Source: CAVOAK01 sp965217615 (GTDB lineage Bacteria; Pseudomonadota; Alphaproteobacteria; UBA8366; CAVOAK01). Taken from it: a DNA stretch of 64,000 nt. Shown in pieces: positions 26,374-36,445 of the stretch. The notes beneath the pieces are model-generated. The model was not told the origin of the DNA, did not search any database, and was given only the letters and a program-made list of their open reading frames with translations. A program made the translations under genes and the position numbers. The first letter of the stretch is position 1; each line of letters opens with the position of its first letter. The stretch spans positions 372,001 through 436,000 of the forward strand of contig CBDCIT010000030.1 in the NCBI GenBank assembly GCA_965217615.1, in the 5' to 3' direction.

Positions 26374-29217
26374 ATGAGTGCCGACTATCGCGATACGGTT
26401 ACCTTGCCGAAGACTGCGTTTCCTATGAAGGCTGGTTTGCCGACGTTGGAGCCGAAGCTGCTCCAGCAGTGGGAGGAAATGGACCTTTTCAAACGCCAGC
26501 GCAAGGCGGCTGTGGACTGGCCTAAGTTCACGCTTCACGACGGCCCTCCCTACGCCAATGGCCACCTGCATATCGGTACCGCGCTCAACAAGATTCTCAA
26601 GGACGTCACCAACCGTTCGCAGCAGATGTTGGGACGTGACGCCAACTACGTTCCCGGCTGGGATTGCCATGGCCTGCCGATTGAGTGGAAGATCGAGGAA
26701 GAATACCGCGCGAAAGGCCGGGACAAGGACGCGGTTCCAATCATTGAGTTTCGGCGCGAGTGCCGCGAATTCGCCGAACACTGGATAAAGGTCCAGCGTG
26801 AGGAGTTCGAACGCCTGGGTGTGCTCGGCGATTGGGATCACCCCTATACGACGATGGCCTACGAAGCCGAGGCGCAGATCGCCGCCGAAATCGGCAAATT
26901 CCTGATGAACGGGAGCCTCTATCGCGGCTCAAAACCCGTGCTTTGGTCGGTTGTCGAAAGGACGGCGCTCGCCGAAGCAGAAGTTGAGTATCAAGACCAT
27001 ACCTCGACGACGATTTGGGTGCGGTTTCCAGTAGTGACCGCACCACGACCGGCACTTGAGGGAGCGTCGGCCGTCGTATGGACGACGACACCGTGGACCA
27101 TCCCCGGCAACCGCGGCATCGCCTATGGTGCAGACCTGGATTATTTGATTATCAAGGTTTCGTCGGCGGCAGATGGATCTCCCCTACGCATCGGCGAAAA
27201 ATTGGTGGTCGCTGTTGCGCGGCTTGAGGCGTTGAAAGAGGAAATCGGCCTGGTGCAGTCGGAGGTCGTCGAGTCCGTTGCCGGTAGAGACTTGTCTGGC
27301 ACGGTCTGCGCCCACCCGATTCGAGGCGATGCTGCCGGTGGCTATGACTTCGATGTGCCGTTCATGGAGGCCGATTTTGTTACCTTGGATCAGGGTAGCG
27401 GTCTCGTTCACGTCGCCCCGGGCCATGGTGCAGACGATTTCGTATTGGGCCAGTCCCACGGGCTAGAGGTGCCGCAAACGGTGGCCGAAGACGGCCGCTA
27501 CTACGATCATGTACCGCTGTTCGCCGGCATGTCCGTTTACCGCGACGACGGCAAGACGGGTGATGCCGATTCCGAGGTCGTGGCGGCGCTCGAGCGGATG
27601 GACGCGCTGCTTGCGAGCGGGCGGCTGACCCACAGCTATCCCCATTCCTGGCGATCGAAGGCGCCGCTCATATTCCGCAATACCGACCAGTGGTTTATTT
27701 CGATGGAAAGTACGGGCTTGCGCTCTACGGTGCTGGACGCCATCAAGCAGACCACCTTCTTTCCTCCGTCGGGTCAGGTTCGGCTAGCCTCGATGATTGA
27801 AAACCGACCCGACTGGTGCATTTCGCGTCAACGGGCATGGGGTGTGCCAATCGCCGTGTTCGCCGACAAGGAAACGGGCGAACCACTCCGCGACCAGAAG
27901 ATCGTCGACCGTATTGTCGCTGCCTTCCGCGATGAAGGTGCGGATGCTTGGTTTACCAGCGAGCCGTCGCGCTTTCTGGGCGATGATTACGACGCCGCGC
28001 TCTATGAACAGGTTACCGATGTCGTGGACGTGTGGTTTGATTCGGGTTCGACCCACAGTTTTGTTTTGGAAAACCGTGAAGACCTCGCATGGCCGGCCTC
28101 GCTCTACCTTGAAGGATCCGATCAGCATCGCGGCTGGTTTCAATCCTCCATCCTGGAATCCTGCGGCACACGTGGTACAGCGCCTTTCGAGGGTGTGCTG
28201 ACGCACGGGTTTGTAATGGCCGAGGACGGCCGCAAGATGTCGAAGTCGCTGGGCAACATCGTGTCGCCGCTGGAAGTCGTGGAGCGACATGGTGCGGAAA
28301 CCCTTCGGCTTTGGGTCGTTGCGTCGGACTATGCCGAGGACGTTAGGATTGGTCCCGAGATCATCCAGAAGCAAATCGATACATATCGTCGCCTCCGCAA
28401 TACGCTGCGCTATCTGCTCGGCAATCTAGGCGATCATAGCGATACGGCGAGCGTTTCAGCGGGGGACATGCCTGAGCTTGAGCGCTGGGTGCTGCACCGT
28501 CTGTGGCAGCTCGATCGCTATGTCCGGCAGAGCTGTGAAACGTACGACTTCCATGATCTGTTTCGCGCTCTTTACAACTTCTGTGCCATCGACCTGTCGG
28601 CTTTCTACTTCGATATCCGAAAAGATTGCCTATATTGCGATCACCATGGCGATCCACTCCGCTGCGCCACGCTGACCGTCCTCGAACATCTGTTCGACTG
28701 CCTCACCGCCTGGCTTGCCCCGATCCTTTGTTTTACAGCGGAAGAGGCCTGGCTCGCACGCAATCCCGAATCAAGCGTCCATTTGCGGAGGTTTCCCGAT
28801 GTGCCAGAGGATTGGCAGAATGATGTGCTGGCAGTAAAATGGGAGATCGTGCGGCAAGTGAGGCGTGTCATCACCGGCGCGCTAGAAATCGAACGTGGCG
28901 AAAAACGTCTTGGATCAAGTCTGCAAGCCGCTCCCGAGGTTTATCTAACTCCCGAATATGCCGAACGGCTCGACGGCGTCGATCTTGCGACTGTGGGAGT
29001 CACCTCGGCGGTAACAATAGTGGAAGGTCCAGCACCAGACGGTGCGTTCGTGCTCGACGACGTATCCGGAGTAGGTGTGGTCGTGCAGACTGCGGTCGGC
29101 GAAAAATGCGAGCGATGCTGGCGTATTCTGCCGGACGTCGGCTCCGAACCCGAGCTACCGGACCTCTGCGGACGGTGCGTGTTGGCGGTTCGCGCGCTGC
29201 GACCGGCCGCCGAGTAG
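26374..29217 (+). CDS. ileS: Isoleucyl-tRNA synthetase
   Basis: This class I synthetase of 947 residues charges tRNA-Ile. The HIGH-type motif is HLHIG at residues 64-68 and the KMSKS loop is at about residue 621 (GRKMSKSLGN). Between them lies the CP1 editing domain (residues about 190-390, with WTTTPWTIPGNRG). The C-terminus has a zinc finger (CERCW and CGRC). The ATG at 26374 is preferred over a GTG two codons upstream. No T-box or other leader was recognised in the 202 bases upstream. Confidence 0.98.
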   Translation: MSADYRDTVTLPKTAFPMKAGLPTLEPKLLQQWEEMDLFKRQRKAAVDWPKFTLHDGPPYANGHLHIGTALNKILKDVTNRSQQMLGRDANYVPGWDCHGLPIEWKIEEEYRAKGRDKDAVPIIEFRRECREFAEHWIKVQREEFERLGVLGDWDHPYTTMAYEAEAQIAAEIGKFLMNGSLYRGSKPVLWSVVERTALAEAEVEYQDHTSTTIWVRFPVVTAPRPALEGASAVVWTTTPWTIPGNRGIAYGADLDYLIIKVSSAADGSPLRIGEKLVVAVARLEALKEEIGLVQSEVVESVAGRDLSGTVCAHPIRGDAAGGYDFDVPFMEADFVTLDQGSGLVHVAPGHGADDFVLGQSHGLEVPQTVAEDGRYYDHVPLFAGMSVYRDDGKTGDADSEVVAALERMDALLASGRLTHSYPHSWRSKAPLIFRNTDQWFISMESTGLRSTVLDAIKQTTFFPPSGQVRLASMIENRPDWCISRQRAWGVPIAVFADKETGEPLRDQKIVDRIVAAFRDEGADAWFTSEPSRFLGDDYDAALYEQVTDVVDVWFDSGSTHSFVLENREDLAWPASLYLEGSDQHRGWFQSSILESCGTRGTAPFEGVLTHGFVMAEDGRKMSKSLGNIVSPLEVVERHGAETLRLWVVASDYAEDVRIGPEIIQKQIDTYRRLRNTLRYLLGNLGDHSDTASVSAGDMPELERWVLHRLWQLDRYVRQSCETYDFHDLFRALYNFCAIDLSAFYFDIRKDCLYCDHHGDPLRCATLTVLEHLFDCLTAWLAPILCFTAEEAWLARNPESSVHLRRFPDVPEDWQNDVLAVKWEIVRQVRRVITGALEIERGEKRLGSSLQAAPEVYLTPEYAERLDGVDLATVGVTSAVTIVEGPAPDGAFVLDDVSGVGVVVQTAVGEKCERCWRILPDVGSEPELPDLCGRCVLAVRALRPAAE

Positions 29218-29280
29218 TATGCGCGAAGGTAGGCCTCGGCACGAAATGTTCGTCGGAGTTAGCGAGGGATCGTAGACGTC

Positions 29281-29751
29281 ATGTTGCGTTTAGGGCTTGG
29301 CATCGCCGGCAGCATCGCACTCATCGATCAGGCGACGAAATGGCTGATCCTAGTGCAAGTCATGACGCCGCCGAGATCAATCGAGGTCCTTCCCATATTC
29401 AACATCGTCTTGGTGTGGAACCGTGGCGTGAGCTTCGGGTTGTTCGATTCAACTTCATCCTGGACACCGATCCTACTTTCGGTGTTTGCAGTGGCCGTCG
29501 CTTTGTTTTTGCTTTTCTGGTTGCGTCGAGTCGAACACAGATTGCTTGCCATTGCCATCGGTCTCGTGATCGGTGGCGCACTCGGAAATGTGGTGGACCG
29601 TCTACGGCACGGCGCTGTCGCGGATTTCTTGGACCTGCACATTGGTGCGTATCATTGGCCCGCTTTCAATGTCGCGGATTCGTCGATCACAGTCGGTGTT
29701 TTTCTGATCCTGCTCGATGGCCTGTTTGCAAGGCGTCGATCAGAGGGGTAA
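29281..29751 (+). CDS. lspA: Lipoprotein signal peptidase
   Basis: LspA cleaves the signal peptide of diacylglyceryl-modified prolipoproteins in the inner membrane. The 156-residue protein has four membrane segments and the two catalytic aspartates in GNVVDRLRHG and FNVADSSITVG. The N-terminal DQATK motif is also present. It follows ileS by 63 bases. It would process the BamF-like lipoprotein encoded directly downstream, as well as the other lipoproteins in this window. Confidence 0.96.
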   Translation: MLRLGLGIAGSIALIDQATKWLILVQVMTPPRSIEVLPIFNIVLVWNRGVSFGLFDSTSSWTPILLSVFAVAVALFLLFWLRRVEHRLLAIAIGLVIGGALGNVVDRLRHGAVADFLDLHIGAYHWPAFNVADSSITVGVFLILLDGLFARRRSEG

Positions 29752-29777
29752 AATCATCATAGCCAGCTGGAGATTTG

Positions 29778-30344
29778 GTGATTCGATCAACGTTGAAGTG
29801 CACCGCCGTTGTCTTAAGCACCGCCTTGATTTTGGTAGGGTGCGGAGGCCGGTCGGGCAACATCCTCGGACTGGGTAAGACGGCACCCGACGAATTTTCT
29901 GTCGTTAGCCGAGCGCCGCTTAGTCTGCCACCCGACTACGCGCTGCGTCCGCCGAGCGTGGGCAGCACACGTGCCCAGGAAACCGCATCGCGGAATCAAG
30001 CCCAGCAAGTCCTTCTTGCTAAGAATACAGCCAGCGCCGGTGTATCGGCTGCCAATGCAACTGGCGACCGCTCCGCGGGCGAGGTCTCCCTCTTAGCGCT
30101 GTCGAATGCGCTAACCGCAGACGCCAACATCCGAGAAATCGTCAATCGAGAAAGCGCTGTTCTCGCACGGGAGGACGGTCAATTCGTCGAGAAACTTATT
30201 TTCTGGCGCTCGAAACGGAAGCCTGGTGTCATTCTCGATGCAAAGCTCGAAGCTAAGCGACTGCAAGAGAATGCAGCACTTGGAAAGCCCGTGACCGAGG
30301 GCGAGACGCCAATGATCAAGCGCAAGAAAACCGGCCTCTTCTAG
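29778..30344 (+). CDS. DUF3035 lipoprotein, BamF-like
   Basis: The product is about 188 residues with a lipobox (ALILVGCGG, Cys near residue 22). A short region follows that is typical of DUF3035 proteins: DEFSVVSRAPLSLPPDYALRPP. In Caulobacter this family includes BamF, an alphaproteobacterial component of the outer-membrane protein assembly complex. The C-terminal half is charged and probably flexible. The start is a GTG at 29778 with CTGGAG about six bases upstream. A TTG one codon earlier is also possible. It sits between lspA and two M16 peptidases, the usual alphaproteobacterial order. Confidence 0.85.
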   Translation: MIRSTLKCTAVVLSTALILVGCGGRSGNILGLGKTAPDEFSVVSRAPLSLPPDYALRPPSVGSTRAQETASRNQAQQVLLAKNTASAGVSAANATGDRSAGEVSLLALSNALTADANIREIVNRESAVLAREDGQFVEKLIFWRSKRKPGVILDAKLEAKRLQENAALGKPVTEGETPMIKRKKTGLF

Positions 30345-30491
30345 CGGACATAGCCACCAGAGCCAACACGTTGCCGTGAGGATTTACGCGACCTGTTGAA
30401 GACGGCGTGATGCGAGGCCATCTTTAGCGATGAGTGCAAAAGTTGGCCTCGGCTTGTGCCGAAGTATCGGAAAGGAACTCTACAGAACATC

Positions 30492-31850
30492 ATGACGTTT
30501 ACGACACTTCGCCATGCAATTGTCGGCGTGGGGCTTGGGGTGCTCTTTGCACTGCTCGCGGAGACGATGCCGGCAGCAGCGGCAGTCTTCGATGCAAAAT
30601 CGTTTTCGTTAGCAAATGGTTTGCAGGTCGTGGTGGTTTCCAACCACCGCGTGCCGATCGTCACACATATGATCTACTACCGGGTGGGTGCTCTCGACGA
30701 ACCTGCGGGCCAATCTGGCATCGCCCATTTTCTTGAACATTTGATGTTCAAGGGAACCAAAACTCTGGCACCTGGCGAGTTCTCGGCCATCGTCGCGCGC
30801 AATGGCGGTCGCGAAAACGCGTTCACAACGTCAGATGCGACCTCGTACTTCCAATCGATTGCACGAAATCGGCTGGAGGTCGTTATGCGCATCGAGGCGG
30901 ATCGTATGACCAACCTCGTGCTCACAGATGAAATCATTGAGCCCGAGCGTCAGGTCGTATTGGAAGAACGCCGCAGCCGCGTCGATAACGAGCCGAGCTC
31001 ACAACTACACGAGGAGGCGCAGGCGGCGCTCTATCTCAACCATCCCTACCGCAAACCCATCATTGGCTGGGAACATGAGATCAGAGGCCTGACACGAGAG
31101 CAGATCGTCGATTTCTACGGCGCTTGGTATGCGCCGAATAATGCTGTTGTGGTGATGTCAGGCGACATCAAAGTTGGGGAGGCGCGTGCGCTTGCGGAGA
31201 AGTACTACGGTGCTATTCCCGCGCGTACCCTCCCCGTGCGTAACGCGTGGCAAGAGCCGCCGCAACGCACTGACCGGCGCGTTGAGCTCAGGCATCCGCA
31301 GGTTCGGCAGCCGTCATGGACGCGGCGCTTTCTTACGTCGAGTTATGGCTATGGGGACTCAGAGAACGTGTATGCACTGCAAGTGCTGGAGGAGATTTTG
31401 AGCGGCGGTTCGACAAGTCGACTTTACAAGTCGCTGGTTGTCGAACAGAAAATAGCGGTATCGGCGGGCGCCTGGTACCAGACTAGCTCGCGTGGTCCTA
31501 CGACGTTCGGATTTGCAGCTACGCCGCTATCGGTCGAGGGGATTTCGGCCATGGAGACAGCGGTGGGCGCAGAGATCGTACGGCTTGTGAAGGACGGTGT
31601 AACCGATGAGGAAGTGACACGTGCCGTTGACCGGCTGCAGGCTGATGCGATATTCGCACGCGATTCGAATCGCGCTCCCGCACGCACACTAGGTGGCGCA
31701 CTTGCAATCGGACGCAGCGTTGAGGACGTCGAGGCTTGGCCTGAGCGCATTGGGGCAGTAACTGCCGATGATGTAATGCGTGCGGCGCGCGCTGTGTTCG
31801 CGGACCGGCCTTCGGTGACGACGTTGCTGCTGCCAGGACAGAAGACTTGA
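30492..31850 (+). CDS. M16 family zinc metallopeptidase
   Basis: This is a 452-residue pitrilysin-family peptidase with a signal peptide (ending PAAAA, about residue 30) and an intact inverted zinc motif HFLEH with downstream Glu (EPERQVVLEERRSRVDNEP). It is probably periplasmic or membrane-attached. Such proteins work as the catalytic half of a heterodimer resembling mitochondrial processing peptidase. The next gene, overlapping by four bases, encodes the non-catalytic half. The start is the ATG at 30492. Confidence 0.93.
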   Translation: MTFTTLRHAIVGVGLGVLFALLAETMPAAAAVFDAKSFSLANGLQVVVVSNHRVPIVTHMIYYRVGALDEPAGQSGIAHFLEHLMFKGTKTLAPGEFSAIVARNGGRENAFTTSDATSYFQSIARNRLEVVMRIEADRMTNLVLTDEIIEPERQVVLEERRSRVDNEPSSQLHEEAQAALYLNHPYRKPIIGWEHEIRGLTREQIVDFYGAWYAPNNAVVVMSGDIKVGEARALAEKYYGAIPARTLPVRNAWQEPPQRTDRRVELRHPQVRQPSWTRRFLTSSYGYGDSENVYALQVLEEILSGGSTSRLYKSLVVEQKIAVSAGAWYQTSSRGPTTFGFAATPLSVEGISAMETAVGAEIVRLVKDGVTDEEVTRAVDRLQADAIFARDSNRAPARTLGGALAIGRSVEDVEAWPERIGAVTADDVMRAARAVFADRPSVTTLLLPGQKT

Positions 31851-33232
31851 GGACCGACATTGTGATTTGGCATTCCCAAGATTTCATATCTCGGTTGAGG
31901 CGAATTGCCGCGGTTTCTATTGGCCTTTTGATGTTTGGGCTCGCGCCGGCGCATGCGGCTACGGTGCAACAGGTCACGAGCCCTGGTGGCATCGTTGCAT
32001 GGTTGGTTGAGGATCATTCGATTCCGCTGACCTCTATCGAGTTCTCGTTCCGCGGTGGGGCGGCACTCGATCCTGCGGGCAAGGAGGGTCTCGCCAACCT
32101 AGTGGCGAGCGTCCTCGACGAAGGTGCGGGCGAACTCGATAGCCAAGCCTTTCAAGGCCGACTCTACGAGCTCTCTGTCTCGCTAAGTTTTTCGGCTGGC
32201 CTCGATACGTTTCGCGGCAGCTTGAAAACGCTTAACCGCCACCGCGACACGGCTATTGAATTGCTCCGCCTCGCCGTAACCCAACCACGCTTCGACGCGG
32301 AACCTGTAGAGCGAATACGACGCCAGATCACGACATCGATACTTCGCCAAGCCAACGATCCGGATCGGATCGCAAGGCGCATCCTATGGCGTGCGGTGTT
32401 TGCCGATCATCCCTATGGGCGCCCCTTAAAAGGAACGGAGGAATCGGTCGCAGCGATTACTGTTGACGACATTCGCACGTTTGTCACGCGACGCCTCGCC
32501 AAGAACACGCTTATCGTCGGCGTCGTAGGTGACATCTCGGCCACGGAACTGGCACCGCTGTTGGACGAGGCGTTCGGCGACCTACCCGATACCGCAACTC
32601 CGCCGAAACTGGAAAAGGCGCTAGTGGCAGACAAGGGGCAAACCTTTGTCATCGAGAAGGACGTGCCGCAGTCCGTCATCACCTTCAGCCAACCCGGCTT
32701 GGCGCGCGACGATCCTGAGTATTACGCCGCCTATGTCATGAACTATATCCTGGGTGGCGGCGGATTCTCGTCGCGGCTCTATGAGGAGGTCCGCGAGAAG
32801 CGAGGCCTCGCCTATTCCGTATACAGCTATATGAATCCGCTCGACGCAGGTGCGTTGATCGCTGGCGGCGTTTCGACGGTCAACGCCCGCGCGGGCGAGT
32901 CGCTAGCAGTCGTTCTGGCAGAGTGGGCGCGTATGCATGACGACGGCGTGAGTGAGCAGGAACTTGACGATGCACGACGCTATCTCACTGGGTCGTGGCC
33001 ACTCAGGTTCGATAATACGGGCCAGATGGCTCGTATGCTGGTCGGCATGCAATACAACGATCTTGGAATCGACTATCTCGACCGTCGCAACGACTACATT
33101 GCGGCGGTCGGACGCGAAGACGTGAAGCGGGTGGCACGGCGGCTTCTCGATTCTGCGAAACTCACAATTGTCGTGGTCGGCAATCCAAAAGGCATAGAAG
33201 CGACCGCCGAAGCGCCGGGCGGCGAGGGCTGA
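31847..33232 (+). CDS. M16 family peptidase, inactive partner subunit
   Basis: This 461-residue second M16 protein has a signal peptide (RRIAAVSIGLLMFGLAPAHAA). In place of the HxxEH motif it has NLVASVLDEG, so zinc is not bound and the subunit is presumed structural or substrate-binding. The C-terminal domain contains the conserved REKRGLAYSVYSY segment. A TTG at 31847 overlaps the stop of the preceding gene. A GTG at 31862 is an alternative start. It should dimerise with its upstream neighbour. Confidence 0.9.
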   Translation: MRTDIVIWHSQDFISRLRRIAAVSIGLLMFGLAPAHAATVQQVTSPGGIVAWLVEDHSIPLTSIEFSFRGGAALDPAGKEGLANLVASVLDEGAGELDSQAFQGRLYELSVSLSFSAGLDTFRGSLKTLNRHRDTAIELLRLAVTQPRFDAEPVERIRRQITTSILRQANDPDRIARRILWRAVFADHPYGRPLKGTEESVAAITVDDIRTFVTRRLAKNTLIVGVVGDISATELAPLLDEAFGDLPDTATPPKLEKALVADKGQTFVIEKDVPQSVITFSQPGLARDDPEYYAAYVMNYILGGGGFSSRLYEEVREKRGLAYSVYSYMNPLDAGALIAGGVSTVNARAGESLAVVLAEWARMHDDGVSEQELDDARRYLTGSWPLRFDNTGQMARMLVGMQYNDLGIDYLDRRNDYIAAVGREDVKRVARRLLDSAKLTIVVVGNPKGIEATAEAPGGEG

Positions 33233-33304
33233 CGCTAAGGAGTGCTAATCTTCCGGTGCGCGGTTGCGCGCGACGGGGCGCTGGGTCAGAATTGTCCCGC
33301 GCCG

Positions 33305-34594
33305 ATGGTCTATCACCAATCGATCGAATCCTGCTTCCCAGCTGCCGGTGGGGTAGCTCTCAGAGAGTCGTACAACGACCTGCTGAACGCGGCGCTGCAG
33401 CACCTCAAACAACTTGGCGACGAGGGCGCACGGCGCAACATCGCCTTCCTCGATCTGTCATCGCAAAGCGACGGTCTTGATGCCGTTGAGGATCTGGCGA
33501 AGCAGCACCAGGAGCAGTTCGAAGACGTCGTCGTGTTTGGTACGGGGGGATCGAGCCTTGGCGGGCGGGCGCTTTGTGCTCTCGCCAGCGGCGACTCGCC
33601 GCGGCTTCATTTCGTCGACAGTGTTGACCCGCACACGATCGCAGGGCTTTTTGCCCGGCTCGAGATTTCAAAGACCGGTTTCATCGCGATCTCCAAGTCA
33701 GGCGAGACTGCAGAAACGATAGCGCAGGTCTTGGTCACGCTGGACCGGTTGCGGACGACACTCGGCGAAGAAAGCCTTAGCGATCGGATGACAGTGATCA
33801 CAGAACCGGGCGACAATCCGCTGCGCGGTCTGGCCGACCGCTTTCATATCCCAACGCTGGACCACAATCCCTCGCTCGGTGGGCGCTACGCCGCCCTCTC
33901 AGTTGTCGGCCTACTGCCGGCGATGATCGCGGGCCTAGATTCGACGGCGGTGCTTGCCGGCGCTGCGGCATCGCTCGACGTTGCGTTCGGTGCTGAACCC
34001 GGGGTAAGCAATCCACCGGCGGCAGGTGCCGCGATTTCCGTTGCACTCGAACGCGGGCTTGGCATCAGGAACGCCGTCATCATGCCCTATGTAGACCGGT
34101 TGGCGGACTTTGCTCGCTGGTATCGACAGCTTTGGGCCGAAAGCCTGGGAAAGGGCGGAGAGGGAACGACGCCGATATCAGCCCTTGGGACGGTCGATCA
34201 ACACAGCCAGCTGCAGCTCTATCTCGACGGCCCTGCCGACAAATTTATCACAATCATCTGTGGTCCGACGGCGGGCGATGGCGCGGGTCTTGACGCTTCG
34301 CTTTCGGGCGACCCAAGGATAAGCTACCTCACAGGCTATTGCCTTGGAGATCTTCTGGATGTCAGCGCCAGAGCCACCGCAGAAACCCTCGCGCGTCAAG
34401 GCCGGCCGGTCCGCACAATCCGTCTTGAACAGACAGGCGAGGCAGACCTAGGGGCGCTAATGATGCATTTTATGCTTGAAACCGTCGTTGTAGCCCGTCT
34501 GGTTGGCGTCAATCCGTTCGACCAGCCGGCGGTCGAGGAAGGCAAAGCGTTGGTTCGCCAACAAATGATGGAGTCTCAAGGAGTGGAGTCATGA
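33305..34594 (+). CDS. pgi: Glucose-6-phosphate isomerase
   Basis: The 429-residue protein contains two SIS domains of phosphoglucose isomerase type. VVFGTGGSSLGGRAL and GFIAISKSGETAET form the sugar-phosphate sites, and the second domain has the TPISALGTVDQHSQLQLYLDGP signature region. It interconverts glucose-6-phosphate and fructose-6-phosphate in the cytoplasm. It is shorter than the enterobacterial enzyme (about 550 residues) but fits the compact alphaproteobacterial form. The ATG at 33305 is chosen because MVYHQSIESC is the family-like N-terminus. A GTG at 33242 would add 21 unmatched residues. The last codon overlaps the mutL start (ATGA). Confidence 0.88.
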   Translation: MVYHQSIESCFPAAGGVALRESYNDLLNAALQHLKQLGDEGARRNIAFLDLSSQSDGLDAVEDLAKQHQEQFEDVVVFGTGGSSLGGRALCALASGDSPRLHFVDSVDPHTIAGLFARLEISKTGFIAISKSGETAETIAQVLVTLDRLRTTLGEESLSDRMTVITEPGDNPLRGLADRFHIPTLDHNPSLGGRYAALSVVGLLPAMIAGLDSTAVLAGAAASLDVAFGAEPGVSNPPAAGAAISVALERGLGIRNAVIMPYVDRLADFARWYRQLWAESLGKGGEGTTPISALGTVDQHSQLQLYLDGPADKFITIICGPTAGDGAGLDASLSGDPRISYLTGYCLGDLLDVSARATAETLARQGRPVRTIRLEQTGEADLGALMMHFMLETVVVARLVGVNPFDQPAVEEGKALVRQQMMESQGVES

Positions 34595-36420
34595 CGATCC
34601 GCCGTCTGCCGGAGACACTCGTTAATCGCATTGCTGCGGGCGAGGTAATCGAACGGCCCGCGGCGGCGGTTAAGGAGCTTGTTGAAAATAGCTTGGACGC
34701 GGGCGCGACGCGCGTAGACGTCGCACTACGCGACGGTGGAAAGTCGTTGATTCGGGTGACCGACGACGGCGTCGGCATGCGTCGAGAGGAGTTGGCGCTG
34801 GCTATCGAACGCCACGCGACGTCCAAGCTGCCCGGCGACGATCTGGTCTCGATTTCGACGCTCGGTTTTCGCGGCGAGGCGCTGCCGTCTATCGGTGCGG
34901 TAAGCCGGATGACGATCACAAGCAAGACCGCGGACCAGGACGCGGCGTGGCAGCTATCGATCGCGGCAGGCATGGTTAGCGGCCCGACGCCGGCGGCACA
35001 GGCCAGCGGTACCTGCGTTGACGTGCGCGATCTATTCTTTGCGACGCCGGCGCGGCTCAAGTTTCTGCGGACGGAACGCACCGAGACGTCGCAGGTAATC
35101 GAAGCGGTGACACGCCTTGCCATGGCCTCACCTGGCATTGCGTTCTCGCTCAACGATGGGCGGCGCGACCGCATGGCCCTGGTGGGTGTTGAAGCGGATC
35201 TAATCGATAACCAATTGTCCCGGTTGGGGCAGATCATGGGTCGCGAATTTTCCGAGAATGCAATCGAGATAAAAGCCGACCGGGAGGGGTTGCGGCTCTC
35301 AGGATACGCAGGTCTGCCGACCCTGAATCGCGCCAATGCCGCGAAGCAGTATCTGTTCGTCAACGGCCGTCCGGTCCGCGACAAATTGTTATTGGGTGCT
35401 GTTCGCGGCGCCTATGCGGATTTTCTTGCGCGAGACCGTCATCCGGTCGTTGCGCTTTTTCTCGACGTTGATCCGGCGTGGGTCGACATCAATGTTCACC
35501 CGACCAAGGCCGAAGTTCGGTTTCGCGACGCGGGTCTAGTACGCGGGCTAATCGTCGGCGCTCTGCGGCATGCATTGGCCGAGGCTGGACACCGTGCGTC
35601 GACCACCGTTGCCGCCGCCGCTCTGGGCGCGATGCGGCCGGAGACGGCGATGCAAAATCGGATGCTCCAGGCGACGCCCTATTCGCGCGCGCCGGCGCAT
35701 CCAGCGCACGGCCTTTCCGATCGGGCGCGGGCCTTCCAGGCGCCGTTGGACGAGGCGCGGCACGACATCCTCGCGCCATCGGCACGTGTCGCGGCGAATG
35801 TCGGCACCGACGGGGAACCCGACCAGGATGACCTCAGCAAATACCCGCTCGGTGCCGCGCGGGCGCAGCTTCACGAAACCTACGTGGTCGCCCAAACCGA
35901 TGACGGCATGGTCGTCGTCGATCAACACGCGGCTCACGAGCGTTTGGTCTATGAACGTATGAAGAAGGCCCTGAGCGAAAGCGGTGTGGCTCGGCAGGGG
36001 CTCTTGCTTCCAGAAGTCGTCGAACTCGACGAAGACTCGGCGCTGCGGCTGGAGCGTCGAAAGGACGAGTTGGCTGAACTGGGCCTCGTTTTGGAGGCCT
36101 TCGGTTCCGGTGCGGTCGTCGTGCGGGAAGTTCCAGCACTCCTTGGCGAGACTGACGTGCAATCTCTGGTACGCGATATGGCGGATGAACTCGCTGAGCT
36201 CGGCGAGACATTCTCGTTGTCAGAGAAGCTCGAGGAGGTGTGTTCGACGATGGCGTGTCACGGTTCGGTTCGCGCCGGCCGGCGTCTCAACGTCGAAGAA
36301 ATGAACGCCTTACTCCGGCAAATGGAGGCAACGCCGCATTCGGGTCAATGCAACCACGGTCGGCCGACCTATGTGGAACTCAAACTCGCCGATATCGAGC
36401 GCTTGTTCAGTAGACGCTAG
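34591..36420 (+). CDS. mutL: DNA mismatch repair protein MutL
   Basis: This is a 609-residue mismatch repair ATPase. The N-terminal GHKL domain shows IAAGEVIERPAAAVKELVENSLDAGA, DDGVGM and GFRGEALPSIGAV. The C-terminal domain carries DQHAAHERLVYE, which matches the metal-binding endonuclease motif DQHA(x)2E(x)4E, and also ACHGSVRAGRRL and CNHGRPT. This MutL is therefore predicted to be a nicking enzyme, as in bacteria without MutH. The ATG overlaps the pgi stop by four bases, which indicates coupling. A poorly conserved linker of about 100 residues separates the domains. Confidence 0.97.
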   Translation: MTIRRLPETLVNRIAAGEVIERPAAAVKELVENSLDAGATRVDVALRDGGKSLIRVTDDGVGMRREELALAIERHATSKLPGDDLVSISTLGFRGEALPSIGAVSRMTITSKTADQDAAWQLSIAAGMVSGPTPAAQASGTCVDVRDLFFATPARLKFLRTERTETSQVIEAVTRLAMASPGIAFSLNDGRRDRMALVGVEADLIDNQLSRLGQIMGREFSENAIEIKADREGLRLSGYAGLPTLNRANAAKQYLFVNGRPVRDKLLLGAVRGAYADFLARDRHPVVALFLDVDPAWVDINVHPTKAEVRFRDAGLVRGLIVGALRHALAEAGHRASTTVAAAALGAMRPETAMQNRMLQATPYSRAPAHPAHGLSDRARAFQAPLDEARHDILAPSARVAANVGTDGEPDQDDLSKYPLGAARAQLHETYVVAQTDDGMVVVDQHAAHERLVYERMKKALSESGVARQGLLLPEVVELDEDSALRLERRKDELAELGLVLEAFGSGAVVVREVPALLGETDVQSLVRDMADELAELGETFSLSEKLEEVCSTMACHGSVRAGRRLNVEEMNALLRQMEATPHSGQCNHGRPTYVELKLADIERLFSRR

Positions 36421-36445
36421 GTGGCGGGGCCATCGTTGTGGCCGA